From assembly GCA_051870755.1 (NCBI GenBank), contig JBJECE010000001.1, positions 1 to 64,000 on the forward strand: a DNA stretch of 64,000 nucleotides. Reading direction: 5' to 3'. Both the position numbers and the translations under genes were made by a program. Under the pieces are notes generated by a model that searched no databases, was not told the origin of the DNA, and saw nothing but the letters and a program-made list of their open reading frames with translations. Shown here in pieces: positions 1-8,406 of the stretch. The stretch's first letter is position 1; each line of letters starts with the position of its first letter. The DNA comes from W0P28-013 sp051870755. GTDB taxonomy: Bacteria; Bacteroidota; Bacteroidia; Bacteroidales; Paludibacteraceae.

Positions 1-2
1 AA

Positions 3-443
3 CTCGTCAAGAAGATGGAGAAATCGGGTGCGAAAGCATACCTCGTGAACACCGGTTGGAACGGTACCGGCAAGCGTATATCCATCAAAGATACGCGTGG
101 CATTATCGACGCTATCCTTGGTGGCGACATTTTGAACGCTCCTACCAAAACGATTCCTTACTTCAACTTTGAGGTTCCGACGGAATTGCCGGGTGTCGAT
201 CCGAAAATCCTCGACCCGCGCGACACATACGCCGATGCCGCACAGTGGGAGGAGAAAGCCAAAGATTTGGCAGGCCGTTTCGTTAAGAATTTTGGCAAAT
301 ACACCACCAACGAGGCCGGTAAAGCACTTGTGGCTGCAGGTCCGTGTTTGGAAGCCGCTGCTCCCGAAGCCGCTGCTTGCGATGCCAAAGCCGACAAAGG
401 TTGCTGCATTTGCAATTGGTTCAAAAAATTATTCTGCAAATAA
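3..443 (+). CDS. pckA: Phosphoenolpyruvate carboxykinase (ATP), C-terminal part
   Basis: This is the 3' end of a gene that enters from the left edge, so the true start is outside the window. The visible part matches the C-terminal domain of ATP-dependent PEP carboxykinase (YLVNTGWNGTG, then RISIKDTRGIIDAIL, ending with FGKYTTNEAGKALVAAGP). The enzyme interconverts oxaloacetate and PEP; in fermentative Bacteroidales it usually fixes CO2 towards succinate. The protein does not stop where the family normally does. It carries about 30 extra residues rich in Ala, Lys and Cys, with a CCIC cluster and a final FCK. Identity is secure; the role of the tail is unknown. Confidence 0.93.
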   Translation, partial: LVKKMEKSGAKAYLVNTGWNGTGKRISIKDTRGIIDAILGGDILNAPTKTIPYFNFEVPTELPGVDPKILDPRDTYADAAQWEEKAKDLAGRFVKNFGKYTTNEAGKALVAAGPCLEAAAPEAAACDAKADKGCCICNWFKKLFCK

Positions 444-502
444 TTTTGACGAGCCGGCACAAAACCGAAAAAAGTGTTTTGTAATCATAACTCAAAAAGA
501 GG

Positions 503-532
503 GCGCTGCAAGTCATGGCTTGCGGCGCTTTT
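503..532 (+). terminator. Intrinsic terminator after pckA
   Basis: GCGCTGCAAG and CTTGCGGCGC form a stem with one mismatch around a 6-nt loop, followed by TTTT. It sits between the convergent pckA and comEC genes and may serve both. Confidence 0.7.
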
Positions 533-542
533 CGTGTGCGGT

Positions 543-2642
543 CTATTTGGTCAGATGTAGTGCGCCGCTTTCTTTTATGGCGTAGAAGTTGATGCCGTTT
601 TCGGAGGCTAACTCGCTGAATTTGGCATTGTTGCGCATATAGACGTCGCCGGTAGTGATGAGAGTGGCCGGACGTATGTGTTGGAATAATTCGTCCGAAG
701 GATAGACGGCGCGCGTAACGATCAGATAATCGACCGCGAGTTGCCGGTCGGTGGTGAGTTGGCGAAACCAATTTTGGTCGAGCAACAGCCATTTTTGACC
801 ATCGAGAGTGAATGCTTTGGATGCTAACGTGCTGTCGCACACGAAGTGCGGCGTTTGTGCCGAAACGCGTTGCCAATGGTCGGCGGCTGTGCGGCGTGCG
901 ATAGTGCTGTCGTTTGTCAAAACGAGGTTCTCGTTGCGTGTTATCTTGTTGATTGTTACTGTTTTGGAGTGATTGAACACGATCACTTCGTTGGTGGTGA
1001 GTGCCGTGTAGTTGTGCTGAATCTGCAAGCAGATGACAGCCAAAATGGCGGTCAGCATGGTCGCTAAACTCTTGAACGAGAGTCTGTAACAACAAAATCC
1101 GCAGGCAGCGATGGCGATGTACAGCAACAGCACCTGCCACGCATCAATCCATACGAACGAGAGCGCATGCGGCAAACTTTCGATGCAGGTGATGAGAAAA
1201 TACATCGATTTCAGAATTGCATTGAGCAACCACGCTACCGCAAAACCGACATACGGAATCCACGCTACGGCAAACAGCAAAATGGCGGTGTACACGATGA
1301 GCGTGGCGGCCGGAATTACCACAAAGTTGCTCAATAAGAAATAGTTGGGAAACTGATGAAAATAGTATACCGACAATGGCGCAGTGCCGATTTGTGCCGC
1401 CAACGACACGGCGGTCAACTCCCACGCCCACCGCAGCACACGGGGCTTGACGTAAAGTAATCCGACGATGCGCGGCTGAAAATAGATGATGGCCAACACC
1501 GCACTGTAACTGAGTTGGAAACCGACATCAAACAGCAAGGTCGGGCGGTAGAGCAGCAATACGAATGCCGACAAAAAAATGGTGTTGTAGGTTTGCGATT
1601 TGCGCCCGAAAATGCCGCCCAACGCCATGAACGAAAACATGACTGTTGCCCGCATGACCGACGGCGACAGGCCGGTGATAAACGCGTAAAACCACAAAAA
1701 GACGATAATCAGTGCCGAACGAATGCGCTCGTTGCGTTTGCTGTGGCGTAGAAACAGCGCCAACAACCAATTCAATACCGCATAAATGATGCCGACGTGC
1801 AACCCGCTGACGGCCAACACGTGCGATGCTCCTGTGGTGCTGAAACTCTCGCGCAATTCGGGCGTGAGCGCATCTTTGTAGCCGAGCGTGAGGGCAGCGA
1901 GCATGCCAAACTCGTTGCCCGACAACCCCATTTGACGATAAATTGCGAGCAGTTTCTGTCGGCAGGCGTCGGCCAACGCTAAAACCGATAAGTCGCTCTG
2001 TTGCTTGATGCTACGCCACGCATCGGCCGGCACATAGCCTGTCCCTCCGATGCCTTGACGGCGCAGATACTTGCCGTAGTCAAATTCTTCGGGATTGCCG
2101 CTGAGTCGGGGGCACCCGATGGTAGTTGCGGCCAACAGCGTGGTGCCGCGTTGCAGGGCAAGGGAGGTCGAGTCTTTGGCAATGTACAAAATCACTTCGC
2201 CGGCGGTGGCGTGTGTGCCGCAACTATCGCTGAAACTATGTAGCCGGGCACGACACATGACACTCCGTTCTTTTTCGATGGGAGCGGTCGTGATGGTGGC
2301 CTCGTAGATGCCTTGCTGTTGGTCGAAATCAAGTGTGGCGCGTTGGTCAAACTGATGCAGCAACTGCATGCCTATGGCAGCAAGCAGGCACGCCGTGCCG
2401 ATGCCGAAAGCGTGGCGCAGTCGGTAGGCAATCGTGGCGTTTTTGATGATTAATGGTGTGATAATCAGCGCACAACCGATGCCGGTCAAGGCGATGGCAA
2501 CCCACAAGTTGTAGCCGATGCATTCGGCCACAACGATACCTGCGGCCAAAAATGCGAATAGGCGCAAAAATGGTGTTTTGGCAAAGAAGTTCAAAAGCGC
2601 GCGACGTTGTGGTTTGAAACAATCGGTTGTAGGCTCAAGCAA
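543..2642 (-). CDS. comEC: ComEC/Rec2-family DNA uptake channel protein
   Basis: A 699-residue polytopic membrane protein. The N-terminus has several hydrophobic segments followed by a soluble DUF4131-like part (about residues 100-215). The competence domain carries the family signature VLAVSGLHVGIIYAVL near residues 275-290, then many membrane helices. The last 150 residues are a short soluble domain without the metal-binding HxHxDH motif of a metallo-beta-lactamase, as is common in Bacteroidota ComEC. The family forms the inner-membrane channel for single-stranded DNA in natural transformation. Its start overlaps the stop region of the upstream gene by 8 nt, which suggests translational coupling. 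Confidence 0.9.
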   Translation of the reverse strand: MLEPTTDCFKPQRRALLNFFAKTPFLRLFAFLAAGIVVAECIGYNLWVAIALTGIGCALIITPLIIKNATIAYRLRHAFGIGTACLLAAIGMQLLHQFDQRATLDFDQQQGIYEATITTAPIEKERSVMCRARLHSFSDSCGTHATAGEVILYIAKDSTSLALQRGTTLLAATTIGCPRLSGNPEEFDYGKYLRRQGIGGTGYVPADAWRSIKQQSDLSVLALADACRQKLLAIYRQMGLSGNEFGMLAALTLGYKDALTPELRESFSTTGASHVLAVSGLHVGIIYAVLNWLLALFLRHSKRNERIRSALIIVFLWFYAFITGLSPSVMRATVMFSFMALGGIFGRKSQTYNTIFLSAFVLLLYRPTLLFDVGFQLSYSAVLAIIYFQPRIVGLLYVKPRVLRWAWELTAVSLAAQIGTAPLSVYYFHQFPNYFLLSNFVVIPAATLIVYTAILLFAVAWIPYVGFAVAWLLNAILKSMYFLITCIESLPHALSFVWIDAWQVLLLYIAIAACGFCCYRLSFKSLATMLTAILAVICLQIQHNYTALTTNEVIVFNHSKTVTINKITRNENLVLTNDSTIARRTAADHWQRVSAQTPHFVCDSTLASKAFTLDGQKWLLLDQNWFRQLTTDRQLAVDYLIVTRAVYPSDELFQHIRPATLITTGDVYMRNNAKFSELASENGINFYAIKESGALHLTK

Positions 2643-3345
2643 TGTCGCTTTCGGGCGTCAATGGCTCTTCGCCTTTGCGCAAATAGTACACGATACCGCA
2701 ATCGGAACAGGCTTTCCAGCGTTTGTAAGGTGGTTGTGCCGCATAGTTTTTTTCGATTGAATCCCAAATGTCGCGAATCAAAATATCGATTTTTTTACGC
2801 ATTTCGACCACGTTTTCGAGGTTTCGCGCCGTGCTGCTTTGGTGTACTTTCTGACTGTTTTTGTATTCCTTAAAAATGTCGTAATGTACTTTGACTTTGG
2901 CGATTGACGGATTTTGCAGCGGTGCGCCGCCGTTGCGCATACGCTCGTTCTCGCCATCGATGATGTTGCGCCCCCAATCGGTGATGGCTTGCTCGTTGGT
3001 CAGGTCGGGCAGCGTAAAATTGTCGGGGTCTAATTTGTAGAAACGCTTGTACTCTTTTTTGATTTCTCCGCGAATGACCGCCAAGTTCAACACTTGTATG
3101 AAATGCGAAATGTAGAGCCTTGCGTTACGCACAATTTGCTGATATTTTTTATTGGCATTTACCTGATTTTCAAATGTTTGGTTGTATAGTTGCACCAAAT
3201 TCAAAAACAGCGGATACGATGTGCGCGCATCGTTCAGTTGCTTGTACGATAGCGGCAAATCCGGCAGAGTTTCGTCTATATCGACGATGCGTTCCAAAGC
3301 GCGCAACCGCGCTTGATCGGTGTTTGGTAGGCGACGATAAGGCAT
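2635..3345 (-). CDS. Conserved hypothetical protein upstream of comEC
   Basis: A 236-residue soluble, mostly helical protein with no signal peptide. It begins with PYRRLPNTDQARLRAL and ends with CSDCGIVYYLRKGEEPLTPE. The CSDC pair near the C-terminus is the only cysteine motif, too little for a zinc site on its own. I recognise it only as a type of protein found in Bacteroidales, without a known function. It lies between the prenyl synthase gene (33 nt upstream) and comEC (8-nt overlap), so all three are probably co-transcribed. Confidence 0.75.
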   Translation of the reverse strand: MPYRRLPNTDQARLRALERIVDIDETLPDLPLSYKQLNDARTSYPLFLNLVQLYNQTFENQVNANKKYQQIVRNARLYISHFIQVLNLAVIRGEIKKEYKRFYKLDPDNFTLPDLTNEQAITDWGRNIIDGENERMRNGGAPLQNPSIAKVKVHYDIFKEYKNSQKVHQSSTARNLENVVEMRKKIDILIRDIWDSIEKNYAAQPPYKRWKACSDCGIVYYLRKGEEPLTPESDIA

Positions 3346-3378
3346 GGTATCTGTTTTTTTAAGGTTATTATTTATGGA

Positions 3379-4335
3379 TTATGTGTTTCGTCCCATCAGT
3401 TGGGCGGCCAATGCCACGAATGGCTCCTTGTCGTTTTTGTGGCCTGATATGCGTTGCAAATGGGTTAATGCTTGTTGATAACGTTCGTTCATGGCGTCTT
3501 CGCACGCTTTATCGGCCTCGAATTGTTGATAAAATTTGGTTACGATGGCTATTTTTTGTGCGTCATCTAATTGTTTGTCGGCAATGGCCTGCTTGATGAT
3601 TTGGCGTTGTGTGTCGTCGGCTCTGTCGAGCGCAGTGATGAGCAAAAACGTCTTTTTGCCGCACAGAATGTCGCCGCCGATGCGTTTGCCGAATGTTGCG
3701 GCGTTGCCAAATGTGTCTAAATAGTCGTCGCGCAGTTGGAATGCGATGCCGATGTCGATGCCGAAATCGTAGAGCAGTTGCGCGTCGGTAGCGTCGGCTC
3801 CGGCTACGATGGCACCCATCTTGAGCGCGGCAGCCAGCAGGACGGCCGTTTTCAGGCGAATCATTTCGAAATATTCGCTCAATGTGGCCGCTTCGCATCT
3901 TTCCATGTCGATGTCAAGTTGCTGACCTTCACATACTTGCAGTGCTGTTTTGGTGAACAAAGGCACTATTTTTACGAATTGTTCGTCGGGCAGTTGTTCC
4001 AAAAATTCGTAGGCTTTTATCATCATGGCGTCGCCGCTGAGAATGGCGGTGTTGTCGTCCCATTTACGGTGTACGGTCGGACGCCCGCGGCGCATATCGG
4101 CGTTGTCCATGATGTCGTCGTGCAGCAGCGTGAAGTTGTGGAATACCTCGATGGCCAACGCAGCCGGCAAGGCGGCTTCGCGTGTGCCACCAAAAAGTTC
4201 GCATCCCATCAGCACCAACTGTGGGCGAATGCGCTTGCCGCCGCTCTCGAGCGCATAGCCGATGGGGTGGTATAATTGCTGCGGAGCGATGTCCCAATTG
4301 AGGCGTTGTAGTTGTTGTTCGATGTAAGTTTGCAC
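3379..4335 (-). CDS. Polyprenyl (farnesyl/geranylgeranyl-type) diphosphate synthase
   Basis: A 318-residue trans-isoprenyl diphosphate synthase that condenses isopentenyl diphosphate with allylic diphosphates. The first Asp-rich motif DDIMD is at residues 73-77 within LLHDDIMDNADMRRGRPTVH and the second, DDYLD, at 203-207. GGKRIRP near residue 33 is the substrate-binding signature. A phenylalanine five residues before the first motif suggests a short-chain product (FPP or GGPP), but chain length cannot be settled by eye. A weak promoter-like TATCTTCGC lies on the same strand at 4365-4373. Confidence 0.9.
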   Translation of the reverse strand: MQTYIEQQLQRLNWDIAPQQLYHPIGYALESGGKRIRPQLVLMGCELFGGTREAALPAALAIEVFHNFTLLHDDIMDNADMRRGRPTVHRKWDDNTAILSGDAMMIKAYEFLEQLPDEQFVKIVPLFTKTALQVCEGQQLDIDMERCEAATLSEYFEMIRLKTAVLLAAALKMGAIVAGADATDAQLLYDFGIDIGIAFQLRDDYLDTFGNAATFGKRIGGDILCGKKTFLLITALDRADDTQRQIIKQAIADKQLDDAQKIAIVTKFYQQFEADKACEDAMNERYQQALTHLQRISGHKNDKEPFVALAAQLMGRNT

Positions 4336-4442
4336 GATTGTCTGAATTTCAAAATGTTATCGCTGCGAAGATAGTTATTTTTTCTTACAATTTGCCTATT
4401 CGCTATTAAAAATAACCAAGTTTAACTAATTTTATTATTTGT

Positions 4443-4479
4443 TATATAAAACAATAGGCGCATTGCAGATGAATGCGCC
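4443..4479 (-). terminator. Intrinsic terminator after ddl
   Basis: GGCGCATT (4457-4464) and AATGCGCC (4472-4479) form a perfect 8-bp stem. On the minus strand it is followed by a T-rich stretch (TATTGTTTTATAT), 36 nt past the ddl stop. Confidence 0.75.
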
Positions 4480-4515
4480 CTGTCTGTTGGTCAAAACCGC
4501 CGGTGTGGCTGTGGT

Positions 4516-5502
4516 TTACTGCCGGCTGTTGAGTTCGTTGTCGATGATGTCTGTCATGACTTGTGTGATGTCGAGGCCGGCGGCACGCACTTGCTGCGGT
4601 ATGAAACTTGTGGCGGTCATGCCCGGCGTGGTATTTACCTCGAGCAGATTTATCGTGCCCGACGGATCGATGATGTAATCAATGCGGATGATGCCTTTGG
4701 CGTTGATGGCGGTGTAGATTTTGCGCGTTTCGTCTTGTATGGCGTTTGCCCATTCGTCGGGGATGCGTGCCGGCGTAATCTCTTGCACTTGTCCGTTGTA
4801 TTTGGCATCGTAGTCGAAAAATTCGTTGTCGGTAACCACTTCGGTGATGGGGAACACCACCTCTTTGTCGCGTGTGCGGTACATGCCGCAAGTTACTTCG
4901 GTGCCGGTCATCAGCGCTTCCACCATCACTTCGGAGCCTTCGGCAAAGGCTTTTTCGATGGCCGGCAGAATGTCCGACACATGTTTGGCCTTGGTAACGC
5001 CGAAACTACTGCCGCCGTCGCATGGTTTGATGAAACAGGGCAGCCCGATTTCTTTGACAATATCGACCACCTTGACGGTGTCGCCGCGGTGCAGCCACAC
5101 TGATTTGGCAATATTTACGCCGAAACTTTTCAGATATTGGTTGCATGGATATTTGTCGAATGTGAGTGCAGCCGCCAATACGTCGCAGCACGAGAACGGA
5201 ATGCCCATCAGGCGGAAATAGCCTTGTAGAATGCCGTTTTCGCCGGGAGTGCCGTGGATGGTGATGTAGGCGAAATCGAACGTGGTTTTTGTGCCGTCGA
5301 GCGTGAACGAGAAGTCGTTTTTGTCGATGGGCAAGTGCCGACCATCGGGCAGTTCGACTTGCCAGCGTTTGCCCACGATGGTTACAATATATTTGGTGTA
5401 TTTGTTGCTGTCGATGAAGTCGTTCAGCCCGGCAGCGCTACGCAGCGACACCTGCCATTCCGACGAGTCGCCGCCTGCCACGATTGCTATAGTTGGTTTC
5501 AT
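4516..5502 (-). CDS. ddl: D-alanine--D-alanine ligase
   Basis: A 328-residue ATP-grasp enzyme that joins two D-Ala residues for peptidoglycan precursors in the cytoplasm. Family features are the N-terminal GGDSSEWQVSLRSA, the HGTPGENG stretch, LPCFIKPCDGGSSFGVTK (ATP-grasp lysine and glycine loop), and the C-terminal LLEVNTTPGMT metal-binding segment. The length is normal and the start follows a good promoter at 5540. It has its own promoter and terminator, so it is probably a single-gene transcript. Confidence 0.95.
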   Translation of the reverse strand: MKPTIAIVAGGDSSEWQVSLRSAAGLNDFIDSNKYTKYIVTIVGKRWQVELPDGRHLPIDKNDFSFTLDGTKTTFDFAYITIHGTPGENGILQGYFRLMGIPFSCCDVLAAALTFDKYPCNQYLKSFGVNIAKSVWLHRGDTVKVVDIVKEIGLPCFIKPCDGGSSFGVTKAKHVSDILPAIEKAFAEGSEVMVEALMTGTEVTCGMYRTRDKEVVFPITEVVTDNEFFDYDAKYNGQVQEITPARIPDEWANAIQDETRKIYTAINAKGIIRIDYIIDPSGTINLLEVNTTPGMTATSFIPQQVRAAGLDITQVMTDIIDNELNSRQ

Positions 5503-5539
5503 TGTGTTTTTGTTGAGGTTTTATACGTTTTTTTCGGGC

Positions 5540-5548
5540 GCAAAGATA
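5540..5548 (-). promoter_or_regulatory. -7 promoter element for ddl
   Basis: TATCTTTGC on the minus strand fits the Bacteroidota -7 consensus (TAnnTTTG) and lies 38 nt before the ddl start codon. Confidence 0.65.
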
Positions 5549-5691
5549 GTACAAATAGTGCAAAGTGCAAAGTGGAATAGTGGAAAAGTTTACGAGTGGA
5601 ATGATTAGTTTTAGGGTTTGTGTTATTTGTGTGCTGTCTGGTTCTTTTTATGTGTGCACCAAATAACTTTTCATTGACAAACCACTGACAA

Positions 5692-5731
5692 TAAAAATAG
5701 CGAAATAATTGATATTCAACTACTTCGCTAT
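5692..5731 (-). terminator. Intrinsic terminator after tRNA-Arg
   Basis: ATAGCGAAGTA and TATTTCGCTAT pair around a 13-nt loop (5697-5731) and are followed on the minus strand by TTTTATTG. It lies just past the tRNA 3' end and would end a pnp-tRNA transcript. Confidence 0.7.
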
Positions 5732-5739
5732 CAAAATTG

Positions 5740-5811
5740 TACGCCCATACGGAGTCGAACCGTAATCAAGGGAACCGGAATCCCTCATTCTATCCATTAA
5801 ACTATGGGCGC
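5740..5811 (-). tRNA. tRNA-Arg (anticodon CCG)
   Basis: A 72-nt cloverleaf. The acceptor stem is GCGCCCA with TGGGCGT and discriminator A, the D-arm is short, the anticodon stem AGGGA/TCCCT holds loop TTCCGGT, and the T-arm has GGTTCGACTCC. Anticodon CCG reads CGG. The terminal CCA is not encoded. It follows pnp by 36 nt with only a hairpin between them, so it may be processed from a pnp read-through transcript. Confidence 0.95.
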
Positions 5812-5815
5812 ATGT

Positions 5816-5840
5816 CGGCATCGCCGGTTGGGCGATGCCG
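5816..5840. terminator. Strong hairpin between pnp and tRNA-Arg
   Basis: CGGCATCGCC and GGCGATGCCG form a perfect 10-bp GC-rich stem with a 5-nt loop. A T-tract follows only on the plus strand, where no gene precedes it. On the minus strand it runs directly into the tRNA, so there it is more likely an mRNA 3'-end or processing structure than a full terminator. Confidence 0.55.
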
Positions 5841-5847
5841 GCGGTTT

Positions 5848-8076
5848 TTACATGTCGCGACGATTTTCAGGGTCGCGGAAGTCGGTCGGTGCCGAGTGCT
5901 CGCGCCGCGGACGGCGTTCGCCGCGGTCGGGGCGTTGGCGGCGCTCCGGCTCGGTATAACCTTCGGGTTTCTCTTTCAGCACGCGTGCCGACAATTTGAA
6001 TTTGCCTGTTTTTTCGTCGATGTCGAGCAACTTCACGCGGATGGTGTCGCCCTCTTTCAATCCAGTTTCTTCGATGGTTTCGAAACGTTTCCAATCGATT
6101 TCGGAGATGTGCAACAGACCTTCTTTGCCAGGCATAAATTCTACGAATGCGCCGTATGGCATCAGCGATTTCACTTTCGAGTCGTACTCTTCGCCAACTT
6201 CGGGCAAGGCCACGATGGCTTTGATCTTCTCGATGGCGCAATCGATAGAGGCGCGGTTCGAAGCGGCCACTTCCACAATGCCTACGTTGTCGTCCTCGTC
6301 GATGGAGATAACGGCGCCCGATTCGGCTTGAATGCCTTGAATGATTTTGCCGCCGGGGCCAATCACAGCACCAATCAGTTCTTTCGGTATCGTCATGGTA
6401 ACGATGCGTGGTGCGTGCGGTTTCAGGTCGGCGCGCGGTTCGGGCATCACTTCGAGCATTTTGCCGAGTATGTGTGCACGGCCTTCTTTGGCTTGCATCA
6501 AGGCTTTTTCCAGAATTTCGTAACTCAATCCATCAACTTTGATGTCCATTTGTGTGGCGGTGATGCCGTCCTTGGTGCCGGTTACTTTGAAGTCCATGTC
6601 GCCGAGGTGGTCTTCGTCGCCGAGAATGTCGCTCAGAACGGCGTAGTTGGTGCCTTTATTTTCTGAAATCAATCCCATGGCGATGCCCGAAACGGGTTTC
6701 TTGATTTGCACACCGGCATCCATCAGTGCGAGGCAGCCGGCGCAAACTGTAGCCATCGACGACGATCCGTTCGATTCCAAAATGTCGGAAACGACACGGA
6801 TACTGTACGGATAGTTTTCGGGAATCATGTTTTTGAGTGCGCGGCAGGCCAGGTTGCCATGGCCGATTTCGCGACGGCCAACGCCGCGTTGTGCTTTTGC
6901 TTCGCCCGTTGCAAACGGTGGGAAGTTGTAGTGCAGCAGGAAACGATCGGTGCCTTGAATCAAGGCTTCGTCGATGATTTTTTCGTCGCGTTTGGTGCCG
7001 AGCGTTACGGTCGAGAGCGACTGCGTTTCGCCGCGGGTGAATATGGCCGATCCGTGCGGGCCGGGCAGGTAGCCCACTTCGCACCAGATGGGACGAATTT
7101 CGTTGGTTTTACGGCCGTCGAGACGTTTGCCTTCGTCGAGTACGGCGCGGCGCATAGCCTCTTTTTCTACATCGTGGTAGTAGCGGTCGATCATGCCTTC
7201 TTTTTCGGCCAGTTCTTCTTCGCTGAATTGTGCTTTGAAGTCGGCGCAGATGGCGGCAAACGACTCTTCGCGGTGGTGTTTGTCGGTGTCGGCCGAAGTG
7301 GCTTGTGCGTAGGCGCGGTCGTAGCAGAAGTCGTGCACGCGTTGGCGCAGCTCTTCGTCGTTTTCTTCGTGGCAGTATTCGCGTTTAACCGTTTTGCCGG
7401 CGGCCTCCATCAGTTCGATTTGGGCTTGGCATTGCGGTTTGATGGCTTCGTGTGCGGCTTTGATGGCTTCGAGCATTTCTTGCTCGGTTACCTCTTTCAT
7501 TTCGCCTTCCACCATCATGATGTTGTCCAGCGTGGCGGCCACCATCAGTTCAATGTCGGCGTGTTCGAGTTGTTCGAACGTGGGGTTGATGACCATTTTG
7601 CCATCAACGCGGGCTACGCGTACTTCGGAAATCGGGCCTTCGAACGGAATGTCGGACACGGCAAGTGCAGCCGATGCGGCCAAACCGGCCAGCGAGTCGG
7701 GTGTTTCGATGCCGTCGGCCGAGTAGAGCGTTACGTTGACGAACGTTTCGGCGTGGTAGTTGCTTGGGAACAAGGGGCGCAGGGCGCGGTCTACCAAGCG
7801 GGCAATCAGAATTTCGTAGTCGTCGGCGCGGCCTTCGCGGCGTGTGAAACCGCCGGGGAAACGACCTGCCGAAGCAAATTTCTCTTTGTATTCTACTGTC
7901 AGTGGCATGAAGTCGGTGCCAGGCACGGCCTCTTTGGCAGAGCATACGGTGGCCAACAACATGGTTTTTCCGCAAGTTACCATTACGGCACCATCGGCCT
8001 GTTTGGCCAATTTGCCTGTCTCGAGTGTAATGGTACGTCCATCACCGAGTGTGATGGTTTTTGTAACTACATTCAT
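5848..8076 (-). CDS. pnp: Polyribonucleotide nucleotidyltransferase (PNPase)
   Basis: A 742-residue phosphorolytic 3'-5' exoribonuclease, which forms the trimeric ring of the bacterial RNA degradation machinery. It has two RNase PH domains (about residues 10-230 and 320-545) joined by a helical linker. A KH domain with VIGPGGK near residue 570 and an S1 domain (about 630-700, with YGAFVEFMPGKEGLLHISEI) follow. The last 35 residues are rich in Arg and Pro (PERRQRPDRGERRPRRE), a disordered RNA-binding type tail common in this phylum. It has its own promoter at 8118-8126. Confidence 0.97.
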   Translation of the reverse strand: MNVVTKTITLGDGRTITLETGKLAKQADGAVMVTCGKTMLLATVCSAKEAVPGTDFMPLTVEYKEKFASAGRFPGGFTRREGRADDYEILIARLVDRALRPLFPSNYHAETFVNVTLYSADGIETPDSLAGLAASAALAVSDIPFEGPISEVRVARVDGKMVINPTFEQLEHADIELMVAATLDNIMMVEGEMKEVTEQEMLEAIKAAHEAIKPQCQAQIELMEAAGKTVKREYCHEENDEELRQRVHDFCYDRAYAQATSADTDKHHREESFAAICADFKAQFSEEELAEKEGMIDRYYHDVEKEAMRRAVLDEGKRLDGRKTNEIRPIWCEVGYLPGPHGSAIFTRGETQSLSTVTLGTKRDEKIIDEALIQGTDRFLLHYNFPPFATGEAKAQRGVGRREIGHGNLACRALKNMIPENYPYSIRVVSDILESNGSSSMATVCAGCLALMDAGVQIKKPVSGIAMGLISENKGTNYAVLSDILGDEDHLGDMDFKVTGTKDGITATQMDIKVDGLSYEILEKALMQAKEGRAHILGKMLEVMPEPRADLKPHAPRIVTMTIPKELIGAVIGPGGKIIQGIQAESGAVISIDEDDNVGIVEVAASNRASIDCAIEKIKAIVALPEVGEEYDSKVKSLMPYGAFVEFMPGKEGLLHISEIDWKRFETIEETGLKEGDTIRVKLLDIDEKTGKFKLSARVLKEKPEGYTEPERRQRPDRGERRPRREHSAPTDFRDPENRRDM

Positions 8077-8117
8077 AAAAAATTACAGAATTAAAATTAT
8101 ACCTCTTAAAAAATCGT

Positions 8118-8126
8118 GCAAAGGTA
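8118..8126 (-). promoter_or_regulatory. -7 promoter element for pnp
   Basis: TACCTTTGC on the minus strand, about 42 nt before the pnp start codon. No clear TTG was found at the -33 distance. Confidence 0.6.
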
Positions 8127-8238
8127 CAAAAAAAAATCGAATTACGCATCGTTTTGGCACAGTTATTGTTATTTTGATTTTTTACTGATTGATTATCAGT
8201 GTGTTGCGATTGATGATGTCGGTTTTTGGCATAAAAAT

Positions 8239-8270
8239 TTGTACGTTTCAAAAATAAATGTTTACATTTG
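8239..8270 (+). promoter_or_regulatory. Promoter for gpsA
   Basis: TTG (8239-8241), a 21-bp spacer and TACATTTG (8263-8270). The leader to gpsA is about 130 nt. The 330 bp between pnp and gpsA (8077-8406) holds this promoter and the divergent pnp promoter, and I see no other feature there. Confidence 0.5.
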
Positions 8271-8406
8271 TGGATTGTTAGAATCGTTGCGCAGCGTTGT
8301 GTGGCGATGGGTCGGCTGACGTGGCTAATGCGTTGTACGTTAGTTTGTTGCCGATTTGTCGGCGCGTGGCGTTGTGTGGCGGTCGGACCTAAAAATGTAA
8401 CTAATT

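Noticed and set aside
6706..8094. A 462-codon open frame antisense to pnp on the plus strand
   Set aside because: It is produced by the codon bias of pnp on the opposite strand, has no start context, and its translation shows no known domain.
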